DNA from: Pseudomonadota bacterium
GTDB taxonomy: Bacteria > Pseudomonadota > Gammaproteobacteria > Burkholderiales > Burkholderiaceae_C
DNA length: 43,500 bases
Assembly (NCBI GenBank): GCA_021845965.1
Contig: JAJZUZ010000008.1
Coordinates: 1-43,500 of the forward strand
Reading direction: 5' to 3'
A program made the translations under genes and the position numbers. The notes beneath the pieces were generated by a model. It saw only the letters and a program-made list of their open reading frames with translations, had not been told where the DNA came from and made no database searches. Of the stretch, positions 19,011 through 27,924 are shown piece after piece. Within the stretch, counting starts at the first letter, position 1. Every line of letters starts with the position of its first letter.

Positions 19011-20498
19011 ATGATTGAAAAACTCAGCTGGATCGCGGTTTTCCCGGAGATCATCCTGTGCGTGATGGCCTGCGCCATCACCCTGGTCGACCTGGGCGTG
19101 AAGAGCCGCCTGCGCACCACGACCTATGCGCTCACGCTGCTGACCCTGGCCGCCGTGGCCGGCCTGCAGTACCTGTACGCCAGCAGCGGCGGCACGCTTT
19201 ACGCCCTGGGCAACCTGGTGGTCACCGATGCCATGGGCAACTGGCTCAAGTTCTTTGCCACCATCGCCGTCATGGTGACCCTCGTGTATTCGCGCCCCTA
19301 CGCGGCCGACCGTGACATGCTGCGCGGCGGTGAACTGTTCAGCCTCAGCCTGTTTTCGCTGCTGGGCATGTTCATCATGATCTCGGGCAACAACTTCCTC
19401 GTCATCTACCTGGGCCTGGAACTGCTCACGCTGTCCAGCTACGCGCTGGTGGCCCTGCGCCGCGACCATGTGCTGGCCACCGAGGCGGCGATGAAGTACT
19501 TCGTGCTCGGTGCGCTGGCCTCGGGCTTCCTGCTGTATGGCCTGTCCATGATGTACGGCGCCACCGGCTCGCTCAATGTGAACGAGGTGTTCCGCGCCAC
19601 CAACTCCGGCCTGATCAACCCGCAGGTGCTGACCTTCGGCCTGGTCTTCGTGGTGGCCGGCCTGGCTTTCAAGCTGGGCGTGGTGCCCTTCCACATGTGG
19701 ATCCCGGATGTCTATCACGGCGCGCCCACGGCGGTCACCCTCATGATCGGCGGCGCCCCGAAGCTGGCGGCCTTTGCCATCGTCATCCGCCTGCTGGTCG
19801 AGGGCATGCTGCCGCTGTGGTTCGACTGGCAGCAGATGCTCATGCTGCTGGCCATCGCCTCGCTGCTGGTGGGCAACCTGGCCGCCATCATGCAGACCAA
19901 CCTCAAGCGCATGCTGGCCTTCTCCACCATCGCGCAGATGGGTTTCGTGCTGCTGGGCCTGATGTCCGGCGTCGTGCAGGGCAACGTCTATTCCGCCGCC
20001 AACGCCTACAGCTCGGCCATGTTCTACGTGGTGACCTATGTGCTGACCACGCTGGCCTCCTTCGGCGTCATCCTGCTGCTGGCGCGCGAAGGCTTCGAGA
20101 GCGAGGAGATCGCCGACTTCGCCGGCCTGAACCAGCGCAGCCCGCTGTACGCCGCCATCATGGCCATCTGCCTGTTCTCGCTGGCCGGCATCCCGCCCCT
20201 GGTCGGTTTCTACGCCAAGCTGTCGGTGCTGCAGGCCCTGGTGGCCACCGGCAGCACGCTGAACATCGCGCTGGCCGTGTTTGCCGTCATCATGTCGCTG
20301 ATCGGCGCGTTCTACTACCTGCGCGTGGTCAAGGTCATGTACTTTGACGAACCCATCACCGCCGCCGCGGTCTCGGCACCGCTGGACGTACGCGCCGTGC
20401 TGTCCGTCAACGGCCTGCTGGTGCTGGTGCTGGGCATCGTGCCCGGCGGCCTGATGACGCTGTGCGCCCAGGCCATCGTGCAGATGCTGGGTACCTGA
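19011..20498 (+). CDS. nuoN: NADH-quinone oxidoreductase subunit N
   Basis: This 495-residue antiporter-like subunit is the third proton-pumping channel of complex I. Landmarks are [17 protein letters not shown] with the conserved glutamate, [19 protein letters not shown], and [18 protein letters not shown]. It closes the canonical nuoA-N series. Two bases separate its stop from the GTG start of the DUF2818 gene, which suggests that the latter belongs to the same message. Confidence 0.97.
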   Translation: MIEKLSWIAVFPEIILCVMACAITLVDLGVKSRLRTTTYALTLLTLAAVAGLQYLYASSGGTLYALGNLVVTDAMGNWLKFFATIAVMVTLVYSRPYAADRDMLRGGELFSLSLFSLLGMFIMISGNNFLVIYLGLELLTLSSYALVALRRDHVLATEAAMKYFVLGALASGFLLYGLSMMYGATGSLNVNEVFRATNSGLINPQVLTFGLVFVVAGLAFKLGVVPFHMWIPDVYHGAPTAVTLMIGGAPKLAAFAIVIRLLVEGMLPLWFDWQQMLMLLAIASLLVGNLAAIMQTNLKRMLAFSTIAQMGFVLLGLMSGVVQGNVYSAANAYSSAMFYVVTYVLTTLASFGVILLLAREGFESEEIADFAGLNQRSPLYAAIMAICLFSLAGIPPLVGFYAKLSVLQALVATGSTLNIALAVFAVIMSLIGAFYYLRVVKVMYFDEPITAAAVSAPLDVRAVLSVNGLLVLVLGIVPGGLMTLCAQAIVQMLGT

Positions 20499-20500
20499 AC

Positions 20501-20806
20501 GTGCTGAATCAATCCGCCGCCGTCTGGTTCGTGGTGCTGGCGGCCCTCGTCGGCGCCAACCTGCCTTTCCTGAACGACCGTCTGCTGGCCGTCGTGCCGC
20601 TCCAGCGTGGCAAGAACCTCGCCATCCGCCTGGCCGAGCTGGTGCTGCTGTACTTCATCGTCGGCGGCGCGGCCTTGCTGCTGGAGCAGCGTGCCGGCCG
20701 TATTGCCGAGCAGGGCTGGGAGTTCTACGCCATCACGGCGGCTTTCTTCCTGACCCTGGCCTTTCCCGGCTTCGTCTGGCGTTATCTTTACAAGCGCCAT
20801 CACTGA
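20501..20806 (+). CDS. DUF2818 family membrane protein at the end of the nuo operon
   Basis: The product has 101 residues with three hydrophobic segments (about 7-24, 38-58, 68-92) and a basic end (WRYLYKRHH). The sequence resembles the DUF2818 family, which as I recall usually follows nuoN in betaproteobacteria. The GTG at 20501 is preferred because it follows the nuoN stop directly; no ATG fits. Function is unknown. The position suggests a role in assembly, stability or regulation of complex I, which is inference only. Confidence 0.85.
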   Translation: MLNQSAAVWFVVLAALVGANLPFLNDRLLAVVPLQRGKNLAIRLAELVLLYFIVGGAALLLEQRAGRIAEQGWEFYAITAAFFLTLAFPGFVWRYLYKRHH

Positions 20807-20813
20807 GGGCGTC

Positions 20814-21410
20814 ATGGCGTCTGCCGACGACCGTCACCTGATCGAAGTGCCGCAGAACAGTCAGGAGCTGTTCAAGGGCCATTTCCTGCATGCCTTCCGG
20901 GATAGCGTGCGCCTGCCCGACGGCCGCAGCGCCGTGCGCGAATACGTCCGGCACCCGGGTGCGGTGATGGTCGTGCCGCTGCTGCCCCAGCCCGACGGCA
21001 GCCTGCGCGTGGTGCTGGAGCGCCAGTACCGCTACCCCGTGAAGCAGGTCATGATCGAATTCCCCGCCGGCAAGCTCGACCCGGGCGAGGACGTGCTCGC
21101 CTGTGCCCAGCGTGAGCTGCAGGAGGAGACCGGCTACCGGGCCGCCGAATGGGCGCGCGCCGGTGTGATGCACCCGGTCATTTCCTATTCCACCGAGTTC
21201 ATCGAGGTCTGGTTCGCGCGCGGCCTGACGGCAGGCGAGCGCCACCTGGACGAAGGGGAGCACCTGGACGTCATCACCGCCAGCCCGGCCGAACTGCTGC
21301 AGTGGTGCCGCGACGGGCAGGTGACCGACGCCAAGACCCTGACCGGCATGCTCTGGCTGCAGAACGTGCTCTCCGGCGCCTGGGCGCTGGAATGGCGCGC
21401 GGCCCGCTGA
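20814..21410 (+). CDS. NUDIX hydrolase, ADP-ribose pyrophosphatase type
   Basis: The 198-residue product has a complete NUDIX box near residues 85-107: GKLDPGEDVLACAQRELQEE followed by TGY, fitting GX5EX7REUXEEXGU. Upstream are LERQYRYPVKQVMIEFPAG, features of the ADP-ribose/nucleotide-sugar pyrophosphatase subgroup. It should hydrolyse ADP-ribose or a similar nucleoside diphosphate derivative with Mg2+ in the cytoplasm; substrate choice is not settled by sequence. It starts seven bases after the DUF2818 gene, and DUF1178 follows after 44 bases. Confidence 0.92.
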   Translation: MASADDRHLIEVPQNSQELFKGHFLHAFRDSVRLPDGRSAVREYVRHPGAVMVVPLLPQPDGSLRVVLERQYRYPVKQVMIEFPAGKLDPGEDVLACAQRELQEETGYRAAEWARAGVMHPVISYSTEFIEVWFARGLTAGERHLDEGEHLDVITASPAELLQWCRDGQVTDAKTLTGMLWLQNVLSGAWALEWRAAR

Positions 21411-21454
21411 GACGGGTCAGGGAAGAATCCACCCCATCGCCCAGGTCCTTGGCC

Positions 21455-21910
21455 ATGAAGGTATTCAATCTCCAGTGCGCTGCTCACCATCGGTTCGAGG
21501 GCTGGTTCGGGTCCGAGGAGGACTACGCCGGCCAGCTTGAGCGTGACCTGCTCGAATGTCCCCTCTGCGGCGACAAGGCCGTGCAGCGCCTGCCCAGCGC
21601 GCCGCGCCTGAACCTGGGGGCCAGCGCGCCCGCCGCGCCCGTGCCGGATGTCAGCCAGGCGGTGGCCGCCGGCAGCGAGGTGCAGGCCCTGCAGGCCGCC
21701 TATCTGCAACTGGCGCGCCGCATTGTCGAGCAGACCGAAGACGTGGGCGAGCGTTTTGCCGACGAGGCGCGCAAGATCCATTACGGCGAGCGCGAGGAGC
21801 GCGGCATCCGCGGTCAGGCCTCGCCCGAGCAGACGCGCGAGCTGATCGAGGAGGGCATTGCGGTCCTGCCGCTGCCCTTGCCGCGGGGGCTCAAGGGCCC
21901 CTTGCAGTAG
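21455..21910 (+). CDS. DUF1178 family protein
   Basis: The 151-residue product has the DUF1178 N-terminus: MKVFNLQCAAHHRFEGWFGS and later ECPLCGDKAVQRLPSAPRLN, a possible zinc-binding knuckle. The C-terminal half has YLQLARRIVEQTEDVGERFA and KIHYGEREERGIRGQASPEQ, the conserved block of the family, ending in LPLPLPRG. Function is not known to me. It is usually found near NUDIX or nuo genes in this group, as here. The ATG at 21455 gives the family N-terminus; longer readings run through the NUDIX gene in another frame. Confidence 0.88.
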   Translation: MKVFNLQCAAHHRFEGWFGSEEDYAGQLERDLLECPLCGDKAVQRLPSAPRLNLGASAPAAPVPDVSQAVAAGSEVQALQAAYLQLARRIVEQTEDVGERFADEARKIHYGEREERGIRGQASPEQTRELIEEGIAVLPLPLPRGLKGPLQ

Positions 21911-21924
21911 GCCCTGCGGTCTGC

Positions 21925-22548
21925 TCAGAATCGGTAGCGATAGCCCAGGGCGAGGAAATCCTCGCCGTTGGCGCCGTAGTTGTTGAGTAGGTCATAGGCG
22001 GCGCAGCGGTGGTGCAGGCGCACGAAGACCTCGCGCGATTGCTGCTGCGGCAGGGAGAAGGCCAGTTCGATCAGCAGGAAGTTGAGCACACGGCTGCCGC
22101 CTCCCTCGGGGCCGCGCTCCAGCGGGCTGATATCGGTGGTGTAGGACACCCCGATGGGGCCGAAACGGAAGTCGGTCTGCAGGGTGTCGTTCCAGGGAAA
22201 ACGGCTCCAGCGCAGCACCGGTGCGACGGCGACTTCCTGCAAGGTGGCGACGCCGAACTGGTGGCCGATCATGCCGTCGATCTCCAGTGACAGCGGCAGC
22301 GAGTTGGAGCGCCAGACCGTCTTGCTGCCGGTCAGGGCCAGCAGGTACTGGTTCACGAAGCTGGCCTTGCCCTTGATGATGCCGGCCGGCTCCGTGTCGT
22401 AGTACTGGCCGCCGTAGGCACCGATGCTCCAGTTGTAGTCCTGCGCGGCGGCCAAGGCAGGCGCCAGCAGCCCGACGAGGAGCAGGCGCCAATACCAGGC
22501 GGGCGCGCGGTGCCCGCTGTCGGGCGGATTCGTCTTGAGCAAGTTCAA
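21925..22548 (-). CDS. PagL-like outer-membrane acyloxyacyl hydrolase/lipid A deacylase homologue (Ser replaced by Cys)
   Basis: This 207-residue protein has a signal peptide (hydrophobic WRLLLVGLLAPALAAA, probable cleavage before Gln36). Amphipathic strands follow and it ends in LGYRYRF with C-terminal Phe, typical of an outer-membrane beta-barrel. The segment FVRLHHRCAAYDLLNNYGAN resembles the active region of PagL-type deacylases, where a His-x-Ser pair sits in the same place. Here the pair would be His180 and Cys182. The TTG start at 22548 follows GGAG with six bases spacing; no ATG is available. It is divergent from the HExxH membrane protein gene. Enzyme activity is uncertain because of the substitution. 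Confidence 0.6.
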   Translation of the reverse strand: MNLLKTNPPDSGHRAPAWYWRLLLVGLLAPALAAAQDYNWSIGAYGGQYYDTEPAGIIKGKASFVNQYLLALTGSKTVWRSNSLPLSLEIDGMIGHQFGVATLQEVAVAPVLRWSRFPWNDTLQTDFRFGPIGVSYTTDISPLERGPEGGGSRVLNFLLIELAFSLPQQQSREVFVRLHHRCAAYDLLNNYGANGEDFLALGYRYRF

Positions 22549-22669
22549 AGCCTACTCCGGCAGGATGTCCCGGGATGATGGGATACGCTGACAGCTTAAT
22601 GCAGAACGCCCGCTTCGAAACGCCCGCGGCGGTCGCGGGAGGGGGCCGCGGCACGCTACCATCGCGCCG

Positions 22670-23164
22670 ATGTCCGAGTCGCAACTGACCTTTGCCGTTC
22701 TCTACCAGCTGCCCGCGATCGCCATCGGCCTGGCGCTGGCGGTCCTGATCCCGAGCCCTCCGGTGCGGGCCATTTTTGTGCTGCCCGGCACGCTGATCCA
22801 CGAGCTGCTGCATTTCGTTGTCGGCCTGCTGCTCAATGCCAGGCCGGTGTCATTTTCGGTCTGGCCGCGCCGCAGCGGCCCGTCACGCTGGACGATGGGC
22901 TCGGTCGCCTTCGCCAATGTGCGCTGGTACAACGGTGCCGCGGTGGGCTTGGCCCCCTTGCTGGCGCCCCTCACCGCGACCTGGTTTGCGCCGGCGGCGG
23001 CGCAATGGACACCGGGGCCGGGCGACCTGAAATACTGGGTGCTGGCGGCGCCGGTGTATTCGATGTGCCTGCCGAGCTGGGCCGATCTCCGGATCTGCCT
23101 GGCGTCGGCCGTGCCCCTCGGTCTCGTCCTCGCCGTGGTGGCCTGGCGCTACCTCTACCTCTGA
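22670..23164 (+). CDS. Small integral membrane protein with HExxH motif, putative membrane metalloprotease
   Basis: The 164-residue product has about four hydrophobic segments. The motif HELLH occupies residues 44-48 inside the second one (VLPGTLIHELLHFVVGLLL), as in intramembrane metalloproteases of the M50 type. A later acidic residue in LPSWADLRICLA could be a third metal ligand, but the exact M50 LDG/NPDG motif is absent. If active it would cut within or near the membrane; this is inference. It shares a 121-base divergent promoter region with the PagL-like gene and is convergent with the ABC transporter gene, 12 bases away. Confidence 0.55.
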   Translation: MSESQLTFAVLYQLPAIAIGLALAVLIPSPPVRAIFVLPGTLIHELLHFVVGLLLNARPVSFSVWPRRSGPSRWTMGSVAFANVRWYNGAAVGLAPLLAPLTATWFAPAAAQWTPGPGDLKYWVLAAPVYSMCLPSWADLRICLASAVPLGLVLAVVAWRYLYL

Positions 23165-23176
23165 AGCGTCCCGGCC

Positions 23177-24967
<1,791 letters not shown>

Positions 24968-25010
24968 ACCCGCAGCCACCTGCGGCCGCGCGGAGGGCGC
25001 GTGGATGGCC

Positions 25011-25967
25011 CTATTGGCGCGCCAGCACTTCGCGCAGCTTGTCGCCGAGCTCGTCGATGTGGAACTTGGCGATGTAGGCGTCGGCACCGGCGCTCTGCGC
25101 CTGCGATTCGCTGGCCGAGCCGGTCAGCGAGGAGTGCACGACCACCGGGATGCCGCTGTACTGCACATCGCCCTTGAGCTGGCGGGTCAGGGTGAAGCCG
25201 TCCATCTCGGGCATCTCCAGGTCGGTCAGCAGCAGCGCGACCTTTTCGCGCACGGACTTGCCCTCGCTGCGGGCCTGGGCTGCCAGCGCCTGCAACCGCT
25301 CCCAGGCCTCTCTGCCGCTGTTCGTCATGATGTAGGGCACGCCCATCGCCTGCAGCCCCTTTTCGATGATGCCGCGCGCCATGGGCGAGTCGTCCGCGGC
25401 CAGCACCACGGTGCCCGGCGGCACTTCCACCCGCTTGCCCTGGCTGGGCGCGGACCGGGTCTGGTCGGGCATGACGTCGTGCAGGATGCGTTCGACGTCG
25501 ATCACCTGCGCGAGCCGGGAGTCCGGGGCGTCGCCGTCGACGCGCACGATGCTGGTCACCAGTTCGCCGCCGCGCCCGTCGGCCGACAGCACGTGTTTCC
25601 AGTCCACGCGCACGATCTCCGTCACCTCCTCGACCGCAAAGCCCTGGGTGTTGCGCGCGAATTCGGTCACCAGCAGGATGCCCTCGCCCGGGCGCGGTGT
25701 GCAGCCGGTGAGCGCCGGCAGGTCGATCACCGGAATGATCTGGCCGCGGATGTTGGCCACGCCCAGCACGTGCCGCGGCGCGTTGACGATCTTGGTGATG
25801 GCCGGCATGACCATGATCTCGCGCACCTTGAAGATGTTGATGCCGAACAGCTCGCGCCGGTCCGAGCCGGTCGCCTGGCCCAGGTGGAAGAGCAGCAGTT
25901 CGAACTGGTTGCTGCCGGTGGCGGTGCTGCGGTCGTCGGCGCCGCGGGTGGGGGGCACAGTGGTCAT
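25011..25967 (-). CDS. cheV: Chemotaxis coupling protein CheV (CheW-receiver fusion)
   Basis: The 318-residue product has a CheW-like domain (about residues 18-165; LFGINIFKVREIMVMPAITK, ANIRGQIIPVIDLPALTG). A response-regulator receiver domain follows (about 185-315) with the acidic pair in VLAADDSPMA, the phosphoacceptor in LLTDLEMPEMDG and the conserved lysine in DAYIAKF. CheV couples chemoreceptors to CheA and uses phosphorylation for adaptation. No other chemotaxis gene is near, so it acts with a machinery encoded elsewhere. The ATG at 25967 is preferred; upstream codons in the same frame run into the divergent promoter region. Confidence 0.93.
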   Translation of the reverse strand: MTTVPPTRGADDRSTATGSNQFELLLFHLGQATGSDRRELFGINIFKVREIMVMPAITKIVNAPRHVLGVANIRGQIIPVIDLPALTGCTPRPGEGILLVTEFARNTQGFAVEEVTEIVRVDWKHVLSADGRGGELVTSIVRVDGDAPDSRLAQVIDVERILHDVMPDQTRSAPSQGKRVEVPPGTVVLAADDSPMARGIIEKGLQAMGVPYIMTNSGREAWERLQALAAQARSEGKSVREKVALLLTDLEMPEMDGFTLTRQLKGDVQYSGIPVVVHSSLTGSASESQAQSAGADAYIAKFHIDELGDKLREVLARQ

Positions 25968-26092
25968 GGTGGCTAGGGTAGCCGCTCGCGGCCGATCGGG
26001 CAAGGCGCGCGGCGACCGGAAGGGCCCGTGGGCCGGGAAAAGTCCGCAAGATCCGGGTGGCGGCGCGTGCGGACCGGCGCCAGAATGCGCGT

Positions 26093-26947
26093 ATGGATGC
26101 CGCCCCACCCGATACCTCCGCCCGCCAGTACGCCGTGGTGGCGCGCGCCATCGCCTACCTGCGCGACCACGCGACGCGCCAGCCCACGCTGGCCGAACTG
26201 GCGCAGGCGGTGCACCTGAGCGAGTTCCACCTGCAGCGCGTCTTTGCCCAGTGGGCCGGCATCTCGCCCAAGCGCTTCCTGCAGTACCTGACGAAGGAGT
26301 ACGCCTGCCAGGCCCTGCGCGAGGCGCAGGATGTGCTCAGCGTCGCGCAGGCCAGCGGCCTGTCCGGCCCCGGCCGCCTGCACGACCTGATGGTGAGCTG
26401 CGAGGCCATGACCCCGGGCGAGATCCGGCGCGGCGGTGCGGGCGTGGTGCTGGGCTGGGGCCAGGGCGACACGCCGTTCGGTGCGGCGCTGCTGGCCTGG
26501 ACGCCGCGCGGCGTGTGCTACCTAGCTTTTCTCGATGGCGACGCTGCGCAACGCTACCAGGAGCTGCGTGCGGCCTGGCCGGCAGCGCAGCTGCAGGCCG
26601 ATGAGCGCGAGGCACAGCGCCTGCTGGCACAGGTGTTTCCGGCTGCGCCGCAGCCGGGCCGGCTGCACCTGCTGCTGCGCGGCACCAACTTCCAGCTCAA
26701 GGTGTGGGAGGCCCTGCTGCGCCTGCCACCCGGGCGTCGCGTCTCCTACACGCAGCTGGCGGGGCTGGCCGGGGCACCGAAGGCACAGCGCGCCGTGGGC
26801 AGTGCGCTGGCGGCGAACCAGATCGGCTACCTGATTCCCTGCCACCGCGTCATCCGCGAAGGGGGCGACAGCGGGCACTACCGCTGGGGCAGCGAACGCA
26901 AGGCCGCCATGCTGGCCTGGGAGGCGGGGCGGGCCGGGCCGACGTGA
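26093..26947 (+). CDS. AraC-type regulator fused to methylated-DNA-protein-cysteine methyltransferase (Ada-like, N-terminal domain missing)
   Basis: The 284-residue product has an AraC helix-turn-helix pair (about residues 10-105; LAELAQAVHLSEFHLQRVF, ISPKRFLQYLTKEYA). A C-terminal O6-alkylguanine methyltransferase domain follows with FQLKVWEALLRLPPGRRVSY and the active site IPCHRVIR. E. coli Ada has an additional N-terminal zinc domain that senses methyl-phosphotriesters; it is absent here. The protein should repair O6-methylguanine and may regulate genes by another trigger. It is divergent from cheV across 125 bases. The upstream reading to 26057 adds 12 unlikely residues. Confidence 0.92.
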   Translation: MDAAPPDTSARQYAVVARAIAYLRDHATRQPTLAELAQAVHLSEFHLQRVFAQWAGISPKRFLQYLTKEYACQALREAQDVLSVAQASGLSGPGRLHDLMVSCEAMTPGEIRRGGAGVVLGWGQGDTPFGAALLAWTPRGVCYLAFLDGDAAQRYQELRAAWPAAQLQADEREAQRLLAQVFPAAPQPGRLHLLLRGTNFQLKVWEALLRLPPGRRVSYTQLAGLAGAPKAQRAVGSALAANQIGYLIPCHRVIREGGDSGHYRWGSERKAAMLAWEAGRAGPT

Positions 26948-26979
26948 CACGGTGCCCGCGCGCGGCAGGCGCCGCGCCG

Positions 26980-27471
26980 CTACTTGAATTCGGCCAGCAG
27001 GCCGCGGCCGGTCTGCAGGAACTGGTCGGCCTTCTTCTCGTCGATGGTCAGCTTGATGAACTTGTGGCAGCGGTCCAGCGCAGCACCCAGTTCGGCCGGC
27101 GCCTCCGGGGCCTCTTCCAGGCGCTGGATCACCTTGGGCGCGTCGGGGCCGAGCAGCTCGCGCGTCATGGCGATGAGCATCTGCCTGGGCGGCAGCTGCC
27201 CGCTGTTGCCAGGCGAGGCGGCCGGGGCGGGTGTCGCAGCGGGGCCCTTGCCGCTGGAGCGCACGGCCTCCACAAAGCCCTCGCGCACCAGCCAGTCGAT
27301 GCTCTCATCGGCATTGGGAAACTGCGCCGTGCGGCTGAGCAGATTGGACAGGCTGGCCGAGCCGTCGGCCATGATGAGCAGGGCGCGCAGCTGCTGCGGC
27401 AGGCCGAAGGTCCGGCTTTTGATCTCCTCGATGCCCTTGCCGGTCTTGACCAGTATCAGCGTGGAGTCCAT
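26980..27471 (-). CDS. Conserved-looking protein of unknown function, probable winged-helix N-terminus
   Basis: I do not recognise the family of this 163-residue protein. The first 70 residues (KGIEEIKSRTFGLPQQLRAL, WLVREGFVEAV) look like a compact helical or winged-helix unit. A low-complexity linker rich in Pro and Ala (about 73-95) follows, then a helical C-terminal part (LDRCHKFIKLTIDEKKADQF). No signal peptide or membrane segment is seen. It lies 13 bases after the small membrane protein gene and is probably co-transcribed with it. It is convergent with the Ada-like gene. Confidence 0.7.
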   Translation of the reverse strand: MDSTLILVKTGKGIEEIKSRTFGLPQQLRALLIMADGSASLSNLLSRTAQFPNADESIDWLVREGFVEAVRSSGKGPAATPAPAASPGNSGQLPPRQMLIAMTRELLGPDAPKVIQRLEEAPEAPAELGAALDRCHKFIKLTIDEKKADQFLQTGRGLLAEFK

Positions 27472-27484
27472 GACAGCTTCCGGC

Positions 27485-27787
27485 TCAGCGCGTCATTTCC
27501 TCGATGATGCGGTAGATCAGGCGCACCGTGATCAGCACGTAGACCGCACCGAAGAAGAAGATCAGCGCCACCACCAGATTGATGACGTCCGGCGGCAGTT
27601 TGGCGAAGAAGGGGGTGACGAAGTAGCCCAGCGTGAACAGCGTCACCAGGCTGGTCAGGAAACCCCACTGCTTGCCGACCACCCCACCCGGAATGTTGGC
27701 GCGCAGCTTGTAGACGGTGGCCAGGCACACCAGCATGACGACGATGGCGGCGATGTTGATGGTCAGGATCAGGACGGAAGGGGACAT
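27485..27787 (-). CDS. Small integral membrane protein of unknown function
   Basis: This 100-residue protein has three hydrophobic segments (about residues 4-24, 43-60, 68-90) and a charged end (RLIYRIIEEMTR). I do not recognise a family. It is the first of a two-gene unit with the 163-residue protein. The 137-base gap upstream, before the malic enzyme stop, must hold its promoter; an interrupted dyad TACC-TAG-GGTA lies there at 27887-27897. Confidence 0.7.
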   Translation of the reverse strand: MSPSVLILTINIAAIVVMLVCLATVYKLRANIPGGVVGKQWGFLTSLVTLFTLGYFVTPFFAKLPPDVINLVVALIFFFGAVYVLITVRLIYRIIEEMTR

Positions 27788-27886
27788 GTCTCGCTCTTTC
27801 TCTTGTTGATGTCAGGAGGTCTCTATCGAACAAATCCACACTCATCTTACGGGCGAAACCCCTGATTTGCGCTCTGAATACGCTAC

Positions 27887-27897
27887 TACCTAGGGTA
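27887..27897. promoter_or_regulatory. Interrupted dyad in the promoter region of the two-gene unit
   Basis: TACC, three bases (TAG), then GGTA forms an 11-base dyad containing CCTAGG. It is about 100 bases upstream of the membrane protein start on the minus strand, and 28 bases past the malic enzyme stop. A binding protein cannot be named. Confidence 0.2.
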
Positions 27898-27924
27898 AAT
27901 CGGGATCCGCCAGCGTGAACGGGA

